From: Thamnidium elegans
Taxonomy: Eukaryota > Mucoromycota > Mucoromycetes > Mucorales > Mucoraceae
Assembly: GCA_025201345.1 (NCBI GenBank)
Contig: JAIXMG010000014.1
Coordinates: forward strand, 744,001 to 808,000
Length of the DNA stretch: 64,000 nt
Direction: 5' to 3'
Part shown: positions 10,758 through 22,983 of the stretch, in pieces
How positions within the stretch are numbered: the stretch's first letter is position 1
How the letters are laid out: each line of letters opens with the position of its first letter
Notes under the pieces: model-generated
What the model was told of the DNA's origin: nothing
Databases searched by the model: none
The model's input: only the letters and a program-made list of their open reading frames with translations
Program-made: the position numbers and the translations under genes

Positions 10758-13700
10758 ATGTCACCTTTTGATGATATGTCGCTTATTAAGGAAGGAAAGT
10801 TTTCAGCTAATGACTACTATACTTTCATCAACCTTTTTCAAAGTCAGGCGAAAATCTTTGAAAACAACGTCTATGTTCATTATCAAGTTACAGGTGTAGA
10901 TGGGGAACTTGAGATCAAAACTCTTACCTATGGACAGGTTGATTTAATTTCTTCAAACTTGGCTTGCTCTTTGTATGAATTATTAAACAAAAAGACGGTT
11001 ATTTCCATACTTGAAGATCATTCGGTTTATTATCTCATTCTACTTTATACATTCTATAAACTTCGTATTCCAATTCAGATGATATCAACTAGAAATTCTC
11101 CTACGGCAGTTTCTAATTTATTAAAGCAAGCTGATTCTGACTGTTTGATTTATGGAAAATCTTATCTGCCCATCAAAGATATTGTCTTAGAAAAGAACAT
11201 GGGTATTGAATGTTTTCTCTCACCGGAGCTTAACCTAGAAGAATTGTCCAAGTATCCATTAAACCCAGAATTTGATCAAATAATAGATCAAAATTTTAAC
11301 GAGAGTGATTTGAATAAGACTGCAATTATGGTTCATAGGTACAGTTCCTTTTTTTTTTTTTTTTTTTTTTTGCACATGTGCTGATATTTTTCTTTCCTTT
11401 TTATATAATTCCGGTAGCTCCGGAACTACGGCTACACCAAAGGTTGTGCGCTGGAATAATAAATATTTAATATACAATATCCAAGCGTACCAACACACGC
11501 TTTACAAGCGTAAACAGTTCGAGTTCATTGAAACTGAAGATGATGTATTAGTTGCTATTACGCCGTCGTAAGTATTTTATTGACAATTTATGTTTTGAAG
11601 TCAAATGTTTAATCCTATCAATTAGATTTCATACGTTTGGTATATACTCTAATTTCCACCCTATTCTTTCTGGTGGCTCCATATACTTTTTCCAAAACTT
11701 CCCCCCTACTGCTAAAGAAGTATTTAAAGTAATGCACCAAGAAAATGTAACGCGTTTGAATGCTCCTCCTTATTTTATCAATCAAATGATGCACTACATG
11801 CAGGAAACAGGAGATATCCAAACTTTTCAAAAACTGAAATTAATGATGTAAATCTCTTTAAGGATATAAATTATACACAAAGATAGATTAACAAACAAAC
11901 AAACAAACAAAATAGATCTGGAGGGGCTGCTACACCTAAAGAAACAGATGATTTTTTCTTAAAACATAAAATTAACTTGGTCACTATTCTATCCATGTCT
12001 GGTAAGAAATAGAATACAGTAGAAATAGAAAGACGTAACTAATACACTTTTAAAAGAATGCTTTCATTTAATGTCATCTGAAGTTTCCCAAAAAAGAGTA
12101 GACACTAATACTTATTTTTTCTTCGAAGATGCAGAGAAACATGCTTACTTGGAGCACTTTGATGGAGAACGATACCAGTTAATTATTAGGAAGGGGTCTC
12201 CATTTCTCGCTATGGGTGTTCAAACTAGAGAAAATGGAGAGTACGCCACCAAAGATTTGGTTGTTAAAAGCAAGTTAGTCGAAAACGGCTATTGCTATGT
12301 TGGCCGTGCTGATGACACCTTAGTAATGTAAATACACTACCCTAACTCTCCTTTTTTTTTACGCAGTTATAAACATAATGTATTAAGTATATCTTAATAG
12401 GGTTAATGGAGAAAAAACTAATCCTTTACCCATGGAAGATACAATCAAGTCAAACCCTCTGGTGTCTCATTGTACTGTAATTGGTGAAGCTCAGCCTTGT
12501 ACGGCTGTACTCATCGAACTAAACTTCGAAGTTGCAAAAAATTACTGCCTTAATACAATTTTAGAAAAAGGTTAGATATATATATATATATATATAAATC
12601 TTCTAAAATTTACTAACTATTTTATTTTAGTTCATGAAAGTGTAAAAAAGGCTAATAAAGATGCACCAAATCATAGCACAATTTTACCCGAAATGGTAAA
12701 AATCATTCCATTTTCAAAGCACTTGATCGTCTCCGATAAAGGAACTGTTTCAAGAAAACGATCTATTGCCTACTTTCAAGTCGAAGTAGATACAATGTAC
12801 GCTAAATTTCTCACAAACAAACAAAATGTACATCACGGAGTAGATCCAAACACTATCGAGACTAGAGTCATGAAAAATGTAGCGCGTGTACTCGGCCCTT
12901 CTAACGTGTTACAAAAAGAAGTGTCTCTTTTTAAACAAGGACTTAATTCGCTGTTGTCTATTCAGCTTCAAAATTACCTTTCTAAAGATATTTATCCTGT
13001 TCCACAAGACTTTTTGTACGACTACCCTACTATCGCCACCATAGTGGATTATTTTTCAAAAGCTAATATTGTAAATAAGCCCAAGGAGGAGATACCAGTT
13101 ACTAAAAAGTTTAATTATCAAGCTACAACAGACATCCTTGACAAGTATTTACAAAGTGCATCCAAAGATTTGATTCCAGCGGTTGTAACTAATTATTCTG
13201 ATCCCAATGATGATAGAGAACATGTAGTAATGTTGACAGGCGCCACTGGATCTCTCGGTTCTGCTATTTTATTGAAGCTTCTTCAAAATCCCAAGGTCAA
13301 AACTGTATATGCCCTTGTTCGTGGAAATGAGTCTACGGATTTGATGGGTAGAATTGCTGATTCGTTTAGAAAAAGAGGGTATCCAGAATCGGAATTATAT
13401 GAAGCAGGCCGTGTGCAAGCTTTGCCAATGAATGTAGAACAGGAATATCTTGGATTGTCTATCAACATTTATAACAAACTCAAATCTGAAACTACAGTAA
13501 TACTTTCGTGTGCTTGGTTGCTTGACTTTAACCAACCTGTAGCTCATTATGATTCTGAGTGTATTAAAGGACTTTACAACATGGTTAAATTTGCAAACAA
13601 AGAAATCAATCCTATTCATTTTCACTTTATTTCCAGTGTCAGTGCTACAGGAGCTTATGGTATATATGTTCCAGAAGCAGCCATGCCAAATAACCCGCAA

Positions 13701-14441
13701 GTTGCATTACCTATGGGATATGGACAATCTAAATTTATTGTTGAACAACTGTTTCATTACCTTGTAGAAAAAAAGAGTAAGTTTCAATACAGTCTATAAA
13801 ATATATCAATATTAATTATTTTTTCCTTCCAGATATGCCTTGTTATGTCCATCGTGTTGGACAGCTATGCGGAGATAGTAATACAGGTGCTTGGAACACA
13901 ACTGAAATGTATCCTTTAACCTTGGTTGGTGGTGGAAGCTATATGAAGAAAGTAAGAACATATATATGTATATTGAAACTGTACTTGATAACTTAATTAT
14001 CTTTTTTTTTAGATGCCTGACTTGGATACTGCAGTAAATTGGATGCCGGTAGATTACGCTGGTAGTATCATTGTAGACATTATGATGAACACAGCCGCCA
14101 GTTTCCCAGAGTCTACCGATAAAACTATCTTCCATATTATCAATACGAACGAAATAAGTTGGTCTTCATTACTTACTTCGATGAAACAGTGTGGCATGGA
14201 GTTCGAAGTTATTGATCCAGAATCTTGGGTTCAAGAAGTATTCGAAGATCAAAATAACCCTTGCTACAAACTTTTAGGGTTCTATCAGAAATTATTTACC
14301 AACGGTCAAAGGCATTCAGTTCGATGGGAGACAAGTAGTACACGCACATTATCTCCTTGTATGAAGCAAGCTCCTACTGTAAGCGACAGATTATTTACTT
14401 ATCTGGAGCATTGGAAAGAGACTGGATTTTATATACCGTAA
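10758..14441 (+). CDS. NRPS-like adenylating carboxylate reductase (A-T-R), tandem copy 1
   Basis: About 1,060 residues in nine exons. The adenylation domain (residues ~1-500) activates a carboxylic acid as an acyl-AMP. It shows SSGTTATPK at an exon start (~195), APPYFINQMMHYM, and the GRADDTLVM / VNGEKTNP block typical of fungal adenylate-forming reductases. The carrier domain has QGLNSLLSIQL, with the Ser that would carry phosphopantetheine at ~603. The C-terminal thioester reductase has the NADPH-binding motif TGATGSLG (~700) and the short-chain-dehydrogenase Tyr/Lys pair in MGYGQSK (~862). The expected chemistry is release of an aldehyde or alcohol from a carrier-bound acid. The substrate is unknown. 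Introns fall at identical positions in copies 2 and 3. Positions 12910-14033 appear identical to copy 2. No inactivating change was seen. Confidence 0.88.
12910..14033 (+). repeat. Gene-conversion-like tract, copy 1 side
   Basis: By eye this segment matches 17146-18269 base for base at a constant offset of 4,236 bp, including two complete introns. It begins just upstream of the carrier-domain Ser codon and ends 21 bases into the last exon. Sequence on both sides is clearly diverged. Confidence 0.85.
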
Positions 14442-15020
14442 TATAATTTTAATAAAGATTTATTTTTGTTTAAAAGACGTCTTTCTGTAGCTACTTATTT
14501 CTTTTTTTATACAAGTATAAAAAAAAACTGATAACTATCCCTTTGTAAGTAATTATTACAAGGATTTTAATCGGGCTAAACATTTCAGTTACTTGTAAAA
14601 ACCGGAGTAGTTACATATTTAAAAAGTAGCGCATTGTGGGGGGCTGTTTATCGCAACATACATTATTAGTTAACCACAATTTAGAATACGGTGAAGTTCC
14701 CAGTAAATTGAATAGATTTGAGCGACTTTATATTCATTAAGTTTGTAAAAAGCAAGGGGATTAGAATGTCGTAGATCATTTTCTAATTAATCTTAAACAT
14801 ACTTTTCTGATAACATCGTGCTCGCTGTTATGCAAAATAAGGCAATTTCAGGAACTCACGGAAGAGGATCTTCAAAGAAAAAAAAATAACCAATGTTATT
14901 CAAGTTCCAAATTTGAAGTTTTTTTTTTTTTTTTTTTATATATATAAATATCTGCTGTACAAATTCTTTTCTTTCGCAATACTCTCAAAAATAAAATAAA
15001 ATAATAGTTAGTTTTGATAA
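14442..15020. promoter_or_regulatory. Spacer between reductase copies 1 and 2
   Basis: No gene. It holds the 3' end of copy 1 and the promoter of copy 2. There is a T run (about 14920-14937) and a TATA-like tract about 70 bp before ATG 15021. Confidence 0.45.
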
Positions 15021-18000
15021 ATGGCGTCTTTTGATGATATTACGCTTGTTAAAGAGCCTCAATATCCGGTACATGATTATTATTGTTTTATTAATCTTTT
15101 TCAAAAACAAGCAGAGAAGTTCAAGCACAATATATACCTTCGATATGAAGATCTTTCCAGTGAAGGAGAGATTGAAGTGAAAACGCTTACTTATGGACAG
15201 GTGGATTTAATTGCTACTAACTTGGCCTGTGACCTATATGAAAAGCTGGGTAATAAGTCTGTTATATCTGTATTGGAAGACCACTCAGTATATTATCTCA
15301 TTATGCTCTATACGCTATATAAGCTTCGTATTCCAGTCCAAATGATATCTGCTCGTAATTCGTCTGCAGCCGTTTGCAGTTTATTGCAGCAAGTAAATTC
15401 CGACTGTTTGGTTTACGGTATTTATTATCAACATATCAAAGATATTGTTTCGGAGGAAAATAGAAACGTCGAGTGTTTCCCTATACCTAATTTTGATCTC
15501 GAAAATTTACTTAAGAAACCTTTGAATCCTATATGGAGCGAAATACTCGATCAAAATTTTACAGAGGAAGACTTGGATAGGTCGGTGACTATAGTTCACA
15601 GGTATATATGTACCTTAATTGTTTGTATACCATATTACTGACTATTTCCTAAAAAAAAAAAGTTCGGGAACAACTAATATGCCAAAGGCTGTAATTTGGA
15701 GTAATCGGTTTTTAATGTATTTTATTCAAACGTATTTGCAAACATTTTATAAACGTAAACAATTCGAGTTTATTGAGGATGAAAATGATATATTGATTGG
15801 TATTACACCTTCGTAAGGATCCCCCCATTTATTACCCCCTTACATAAAAACGAAATACTAATTCTCGTTATTAGATATCACATGTTTGGTACGTATTCAA
15901 ATTACCATTGTATACTCTCAGGTGGCTCTATATATTATTTTCGAGAGTTTCCACCTACAGCCAAACATACTATCGCAGTGATGAAAAAAGAAAACGTAAC
16001 TCGGTTGAACGCCCCACCATATTTTGTTAACCAAATAATGCACTACATGGAAGAAACAGGAGACATCCAACCCTTTCAAAATTTAAAATTTCTTGCGTAA
16101 GTATATTTTTAGAAGAATAAAATCATAAATATATATCTAACAGTTTAATTTTAGGACCGGAGGAGCAGCAACACCCAAAAAAATAGACGAGTTTTTCTTA
16201 AAAAACAATATTAATGTATTAAATATGTTTTCCATGTCTGGTAAGATATATGTGCATATGAATCATCTAATATAATAAGTTAACCACCACACTTTAAAAA
16301 GAATCGTTCAATCTATTCTCATCTGAGGTTTCACGGAAAAGAATTGATAGTAACACATACTTCTTTCTTGAAGATGCAGAAAAGCATACCTATCTAGAGC
16401 ACTATGACGAGGACAAGTATCAACTGATTGTTAGAAAAGGGTCGCCATTTCTTGCTACCGGTATACAAACCAGGGAAAATGGTGATTATGCTACCAAAGA
16501 TTTAGTAGTTAAGAGTAAGGTAATTGAAAATGGGTACAACTATGTAGGTCGTGCTGATGATATCTTAGTAATGTAAGTGATACTATTTTTGCAAAAGGGT
16601 AACAAAGACACGCATTATATTAAGTAAAAGAGAAATAGGATTAATGGAGAAAAAACCAACCCATTACCAATGGAAGATACGATAAAGTCAAATCCTTTGG
16701 TTGCTAACTGTACAGTAATTGGGGAAGGTCAACAATTGACCGCAGCGCTTATCGAGCTTAATTTTGAAGCCGTTAAAAATTACTGTTTAGATACAGTTAT
16801 AGATAAAGGTTATATTTACAATAAACGTATATAATTATATTAATATCTTTTTTTTAGTTCATGAAAGCATAAGAAAAGCCAATGAAGATGCTCCAAGCTA
16901 TAGTACCATTTTACCTGAAATGGTAAAAATTATTCCATTTTCCAAACACTTGGTCGCCTCTGACAAAGGGACAGTTTCCAGAAAAAGATCTATTATCTAT
17001 TTTCAAACCGAAGTAGATGATATGTACGCTAAATCCCTCACCAAAAAAATTGCCAAGCGAAAAATGTGTCATACCGTCGATTCTAATGTTCTAGAGACTA
17101 ACGTAATGACTAGTGTAATACGTGTTTTACGCCCTGCTGTAGCGATACAAAAAGAAGTGTCTCTTTTTAAACAAGGACTTAATTCGCTGTTGTCTATTCA
17201 GCTTCAAAATTACCTTTCTAAAGATATTTATCCTGTTCCACAAGACTTTTTGTACGACTACCCTACTATCGCCACCATAGTGGATTATTTTTCAAAAGCT
17301 AATATTGTAAATAAGCCCAAGGAGGAGATACCAGTTACTAAAAAGTTTAATTATCAAGCTACAACAGACATCCTTGACAAGTATTTACAAAGTGCATCCA
17401 AAGATTTGATTCCAGCGGTTGTAACTAATTATTCTGATCCCAATGATGATAGAGAACATGTAGTAATGTTGACAGGCGCCACTGGATCTCTCGGTTCTGC
17501 TATTTTATTGAAGCTTCTTCAAAATCCCAAGGTCAAAACTGTATATGCCCTTGTTCGTGGAAATGAGTCTACGGATTTGATGGGTAGAATTGCTGATTCG
17601 TTTAGAAAAAGAGGGTATCCAGAATCGGAATTATATGAAGCAGGCCGTGTGCAAGCTTTGCCAATGAATGTAGAACAGGAATATCTTGGATTGTCTATCA
17701 ACATTTATAACAAACTCAAATCTGAAACTACAGTAATACTTTCGTGTGCTTGGTTGCTTGACTTTAACCAACCTGTAGCTCATTATGATTCTGAGTGTAT
17801 TAAAGGACTTTACAACATGGTTAAATTTGCAAACAAAGAAATCAATCCTATTCATTTTCACTTTATTTCCAGTGTCAGTGCTACAGGAGCTTATGGTATA
17901 TATGTTCCAGAAGCAGCCATGCCAAATAACCCGCAAGTTGCATTACCTATGGGATATGGACAATCTAAATTTATTGTTGAACAACTGTTTCATTACCTTG

Positions 18001-18677
18001 TAGAAAAAAAGAGTAAGTTTCAATACAGTCTATAAAATATATCAATATTAATTATTTTTTCCTTCCAGATATGCCTTGTTATGTCCATCGTGTTGGACAG
18101 CTATGCGGAGATAGTAATACAGGTGCTTGGAACACAACTGAAATGTATCCTTTAACCTTGGTTGGTGGTGGAAGCTATATGAAGAAAGTAAGAACATATA
18201 TATGTATATTGAAACTGTACTTGATAACTTAATTATCTTTTTTTTTAGATGCCTGACTTGGATACTGCAATAAATTGGATACCAGTCAATTACGCCGGCA
18301 ATGCTATTGTAGATATTATGATGAACACAGCTACAAGATCTCCGAAATCCATAGACGAAACTATATTTCATATCGTGAACACAAACGAAATCAGCTGGTC
18401 TTCTTTACTTACCTCGATGAAGGAGTGTGGCATGGAGTTTGAAGTTATTAGTCCTAAAGATTGGGTTCAAGAGGTATCCAAAGACCGAAAAAATCCTTGT
18501 TACAGACTTTTAGGATTCTACCAAAAGTTATTTACTAGTGACCAGAAAATTTTAATTAGATGGGGGACAAAAAACACATCAACTTTAGCACCTAGTATGA
18601 AGCAAGCACCCAATGTCATTGATATGCTACCGGTCTATCTTAAGAGTTGGAAGAGTGTTAAATTTTATAATCCATAA
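15021..18677 (+). CDS. NRPS-like adenylating carboxylate reductase (A-T-R), tandem copy 2
   Basis: Same architecture and intron positions as copy 1. It starts at ATG 15021 (MASFDDITLVKE) and ends at TAA 18675-18677. The adenylation domain has SSGTTNMPK and GRADDILVM/INGEKTNP. By eye the first 140 residues are only about two-thirds identical to copy 1, so substrate choice may differ. From 17146 to 18269 the gene looks identical to copy 1, covering the carrier site QGLNSLL, the nucleotide-binding TGATGSLG and the YGQSK pair. The last exon diverges again (VIDMLPVYLKSWKS at the C-terminus). All catalytic motifs are present and no frame break was found. It probably works like copy 1 on a different acid. 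This is inference. Confidence 0.88.
17146..18269 (+). repeat. Gene-conversion-like tract, copy 2 side
   Basis: Partner of 12910-14033 at constant offset 4,236. The first mismatch on the right is the codon change GCAG/GCAA at 14034/18270. On the left, identity stops upstream of TACAAAAAG. Confidence 0.85.
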
Positions 18678-19178
18678 TTCAGTTCTAATGAATAAACGTA
18701 TTATATATTTTGTTCGATAATGGGAAGATTTTTTCTCCTTCGAAAATCAGTAATAATTCTAAATAATTATTTTCGGTCATTAGGTCTTCACATAAGGTAC
18801 TCATGTAGTCTTCGATCGAGCAATTTTTTTTACGAAAGTTTGTTTATAAAATTTAATCCGTCAGACGGACTCGAGAGTCGGTCTGACGGGATTAGCTCCC
18901 ATCTCTTTTGAAATTCCAAATATGAAAGTTCATAAAAAAAACAAACATTCAGCGACTATGTGAAGATCTATTATATACTCTTATGCATAAATTATTCGTC
19001 ACTTTTGGAGAGAGAGAAAAAATAGTCCGAAAAAATAAAATAAAATAAAGTATAAAGTTACTTAGAAAATAAGTATGAAAACTCTCAATTGATTATAAAA
19101 AATAGCAAAAGGGACAGACAGGATGAAGAGTCAGAATAAAAGAAATAAAAAAAATAAAAGAAATAAAAAAATAGAAGG
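18678..19178. other. Intergenic stretch after reductase copy 2
   Basis: No gene supported. It contains the GC-richer palindrome annotated separately and A-rich simple sequence toward 19178. Confidence 0.5.
18858..18889. repeat. 32-bp near-perfect palindrome
   Basis: Arms CCGTCAGAC (18858-18866) and GTCTGACGG (18881-18889) enclose a second nested palindrome (GACT-CGAG-AGTC), with a single G opposing G between the two levels. It is GC-rich in AT-rich surroundings, about 180 bp after the stop of reductase copy 2. It could be a protein-binding site or form a hairpin. Its function is unknown. Confidence 0.6.
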
Positions 19179-19758
19179 TTAGCATATGAAAGAAGGAAAC
19201 GAATAATTTGAGTTTACCGTCCGGTGAAGGAGATACATCTTGTGGTAGACACGAGCGATAACCAGGTCGGAATAGTTGGTGATGTAGTTGATATCAGTGG
19301 CATAACTGTCATAAGGAATATAAGTGGTGTAAGGAGTGTAACTGGTGTAAGCGGTGTAGGTGGTGAAAGTATACATACGCAGAAATATGTCTAACTGTAA
19401 ACAGCCAAAAATACTTTAATGGTATGTGTTAAAGTTTGACTTGTGTATCTAAGTAAGTATAAAACAATTAATAAAATATTTTAATTTACAGCTGTTGTTA
19501 CTGTGTACCTTTGTGGACCATGTCTGCATGAATACTTTTAATTTGGCTACCCGAAGCGATACTAGAAAGACTTGCGGATGACTGAGCGAAGAATGAGAGG
19601 ATATGGGCCAGTAATGTAGAAAGGAGCGCAAATGATTTAGATATCTAATTACAACGGAAAATGTGTCTGTATTTATAAGAATTTAAAAGAAAAAAAGAGG
19701 AATAATATTACAGGTCTTCGCATAGTCGGCGAATGTTGTGCACTTTCTGATAAAGTAT
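19179..19758 (-). pseudogene. Spliced Tyr/Thr-rich gene, 5' end missing
   Basis: Three exons join in matching phase: 19712-19758, 19509-19644 and 19179-19390 (stop TAA 19179-19181). The acceptors read CCAG, TTAG and GTTAG. The first two exons give a mildly hydrophobic stretch (ISKSFALLSTLLAHILSFF) followed by SSASLSSIASGSQIKSIHAD. The last gives a Tyr-Thr repeat (YTAYTSYTPYTTYIPY), then ARVYHKMYLLHRT. The phase agreement over two introns argues that this was a real gene. No start codon or upstream exon was found, and the region beyond 19758 is occupied by plus-strand remnants, so it is probably 5'-truncated. I do not recognise the family. Confidence 0.4.
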
Positions 19759-19879
19759 CTGGAAAGAAACATCTTTTTTTCTGTCATTATTTGTTTTAAA
19801 TTTTATTTTAGGAATCATTTACTCATGGTTATTTCTTGAATGTTTATACCAAGAAAACCGAAGAAAAAACTTCTTTCAG

Positions 19880-20515
19880 GGTTTAATCGTGGTTATTCAC
19901 AACTTTCCTACTATTAGACCTGGACGATATAGATATTATACAGGAGGTACATTGTCAGCAGTACTCCTTTTATATCTTGGAAATCATCACTAGACAAACC
20001 AACCGCTAACTACGATAGATACTGAGATATTTAGTATCGAATTATGTAATAAAGAGACAGCAGTAGATAAGAAGAAACTTCTTTTGGATCTTTATTAATT
20101 AAAAATGACTTCTAAAAAACAAGAGAGGGAACAAAAGGTTGCCTCGTAAAATATCCTTTTTATAGTAGAAATAATTTGAGCTTAAGAACCAGAGTAGTAA
20201 GTGATACCTAACTGAGGTTATTGTGTAACCACCTCAGATATATTTGGAGTGATATCTTGGGTTACTTTTATGGCTAAATACCACAGATACGCACTTACAT
20301 TCCTTACTATTTTATGTTGCTACGTGATAAGGTGATGGCATACTAATTAATCATACTTTCCTATTTTCCGCTGAATCAACAATAGGTCTTTTTTTTTAGC
20401 TCCAGATTATACTTGTATTTTCTTGGAATCATTAAATATTGCATTAGAGTAGATCTCAGTAGATCTATTATTACCATTTTGCTCTGTCAATCTCATACCT
20501 ATTCTTTATCAGAAG
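19880..20515 (+). pseudogene. Broken paralogue of the tiny gene at 8928-9390
   Basis: After a TTTCAG acceptor-like site, 19880-19990 reads as a diverged copy of exon 2 of the small gene (FNRGYSQ..., later RPGRYRYY, YLGNHH), but needs frameshifts. The rest of the homology (a YYHFALSISY-like segment) resumes only at about 20466. The ~470 bp between include the solo LTR 20023-20285. It is therefore a decayed, insertion-split pseudogene. Confidence 0.55.
20023..20285 (-). mobile_element. Solo LTR of retroelement A family
   Basis: The reverse complement matches the 267-bp LTRs at 44303 and 50144, from TGTGGTATTTA to ATATCTCA, with scattered substitutions and a few short deletions. It is flanked by a 5-bp target duplication GATAC (20018-20022 and 20286-20290). 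It was left by LTR-LTR recombination of a full element. Confidence 0.92.
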
Positions 20516-21023
20516 AAATTAAAAGAATAATGCTGAATTTTGATTGTTTTCGTTTTATCACGAACAATTGTACAACTCCGAGTAAAACATAATCGTTGGT
20601 TCTTATAAATAAACTATATCCTTCAAAAGCAGGACTTAAATACACTTAAAAGCCTTTGATATATTCTAGGTAGAAAAATTAGAAAGAAAAGTAATAAATG
20701 TACTGGTTTGAAACAATTGGGTACCATCATCCAAGAGGAATGGGCACGTATTTGTTTAAGATTTACAAGCAGTATGCTGGAAAGATGTACTGCTGTAAAA
20801 AAAAAAAAAAAAAAAAAAAAAAGCCAATAATGGCCATATTAAATATTAAAACATAAATAAAGCTTAACGATCATTAGTTGTATATTTCAGTAACTTATAT
20901 CTAAAATTAAAAGTTATCTGATTAAAGTTTAATTATTAAGTTTTTTCATTCAAAGATGCTATATCATATGGATAATTGTTTTTGTTTGTAAAAAGTGACG
21001 ATTTCTGTTTGATAGGAGTAGTA
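20516..21023. other. AT-rich stretch without gene
   Basis: It holds a run of about 25 A at 20798-20822. No coding frame or RNA gene is recognised. Confidence 0.5.
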
Positions 21024-22585
21024 CAGTGCTTCCACTCTCAAATCGAGCTTCGTGGTACATTTTTCGAAAATAAAATGGAACTTAATTTGGAACGCTTTTC
21101 AAACTTTAATTAGAACACACTGTGAATCCCAATCTAAATTAATATATATGGTAGATAATTTCCTTTAGTGTTTTATTGAAACCAGTCAGGGTGAAAAACG
21201 AGCGCTACCTGGTTTCAAACCTCCTGCTTTGGTAATTATAATATTAGGAAGATCCATGAAGACTACCCTTTTGAAAAATTTGGGCGTTGACAAACACGCA
21301 AAATAAATAATTGGCTAAATAGAATAAAAAAAAAGGAGGTGAAAAATTGTCTGAAACCAAGTAGCACTCTTTTTTTCACTTTAGTTGATTTCATACAGAG
21401 ATATAAAAATAGAGCGTCCACTGGCTGAACTTTGGTTAATTCTTGGTACATTACCATTTATACCATCTGTGCCAATTTACGACGTAATTTTTTTATGCAC
21501 TTCCAACAATAACGCGTACTTTACATGTAAAAACGACTTTTTTCTTCTTAATATCGTGAGAAAGAAAATTGCAATATAAATATCGCGATAATTAAATAAA
21601 CCCATTTTATCATGGTTGAATAAACCCATTTTTATCATGATTAAATTAACCTATTTATTCCATCCTTTTCTTTTCCTTTTTTTTAACAATGAATTCATAT
21701 ACGAGCAAACACCTTCTATATAACCAAATGTCTAAAGATTTCAAAAAAAAGCTTCCTTATGATATGGCGGTGTCGATGCAGGGGTTTCCCTAAATTGACA
21801 CTGGTGATGTAAATGGTAGTGTACCTGAACTTTTAACTCATCGTCATCGGCCTGGTACTGACTTAATGTCAAAGCATATTTTATTGGGCTCTATTGTAGT
21901 TAATATAGTCGTTGAAACTATACTTGGCCCCAAATCAAAAGATCAATACACAGCTTGGCCAACTGAAATACAACATACGGTTGATAACGGCTTTAATTTG
22001 AGGCTAATGAGTTACTCCATTTCTGTATACCGCCAACATTAACAGTATCAGGAATAGTAAAAGCAACGTCACCACCAACGCCACTACCAAACACCAATAC
22101 TGATCGTAATTGGGAGTACATAGAACAATCACTGTCCAATTTAAATGAAGATATACCAATTCCCTGGGCACTCCTTCCTTCATTCCTACAATTTTATCGT
22201 TATCCCTACCAACTCATTTCGAAAGGGATCCCACAATAACTTCACTTCCTGAATTAAACACGTATCAAATATTTGCGTACACTCTTCTTCATATTTGGTG
22301 AGCCCACAGAAAATTCACCTTTGATAGCACTCCATTTATTTCCGCAAACATCATCTTCGCCATCACCAAAACTCTGAATTAACTTAATTCCGAAATGCAA
22401 CTCGACAACAAATAGTAAAAGTAATAGAAGTCTGTTTGACGACTTCAATTTTATTCTTTTCGTTTCTATCCTTTTCTTTGTAAATACTCCAGTCTTTTAA
22501 TCCCCTCATTGTGACTTTTGAAGGACTATAAATAAAAACGGAATTTCGGTCCCCATACAGGTTCGATTTGAGAGTGGAAGCACTG
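21024..22585. mobile_element. TIR-flanked DNA element, Tc1/mariner-like ends
   Basis: A 23-bp perfect inverted repeat beginning CAGTGCTTCCACTCTC bounds 1,562 bp, with TA immediately outside both ends (21022-21023 and 22586-22587). The TA duplication and CAGTG start fit the Tc1/mariner group. Inside, only broken frames remain. One minus-strand stretch around 22270-22400 reads IQSFGDGEDDVCGNKW, but no DDE triad is recognisable, so it is non-autonomous or decayed. Confidence 0.7.
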
Positions 22586-22983
22586 TACAAGTATAACACA
22601 AAAACTCTTAATTCTGATGTTACGCAAGATCCTTTTTTTTCACAACCTCAGGTTTTTTTTTTAAAAATGTTCGCAACCGAAACCCCCCTTTGTTTATTTC
22701 CTTTTTTTTTTTTTTTTTTTGAGTGACCACCTGACAGTTTTTTATGGCGTGGGGACGAAAGTCGGTCCTCTGTCCGTTGTAGAATTCTATAAAAGGAATC
22801 AAAAAACCATCAGTCTATTTTACGTGATTGATCGCTGACTACATAAAGTTGTCGGCTCAAAGATCCGAAAGAAAAAGAGATTTATTCCCATAATCCGATG
22901 ACCCTTAAATACAATTTTTTACTTTTTTTTAAAAAAAAAGAACGCTCTTTTCGTTTTACAATACTCATAATCCCCTAATCCCA
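22586..22983. promoter_or_regulatory. Upstream region of reductase copy 3
   Basis: No gene. It contains T runs at 22704-22720 and a T9A9-type run just before ATG 22984, as upstream of copy 1. It is the presumed promoter of copy 3. Confidence 0.4.

Noticed and set aside
13283..14135. Antisense frames within reductase copy 1 (and the same in copy 2)
   Set aside because: They are shadows of the sense coding exons. Their identity in both copies only reflects the shared tract.
18858..18889. Rho-independent terminator
   Set aside because: The sequence is eukaryotic, and no T-run follows the palindrome.
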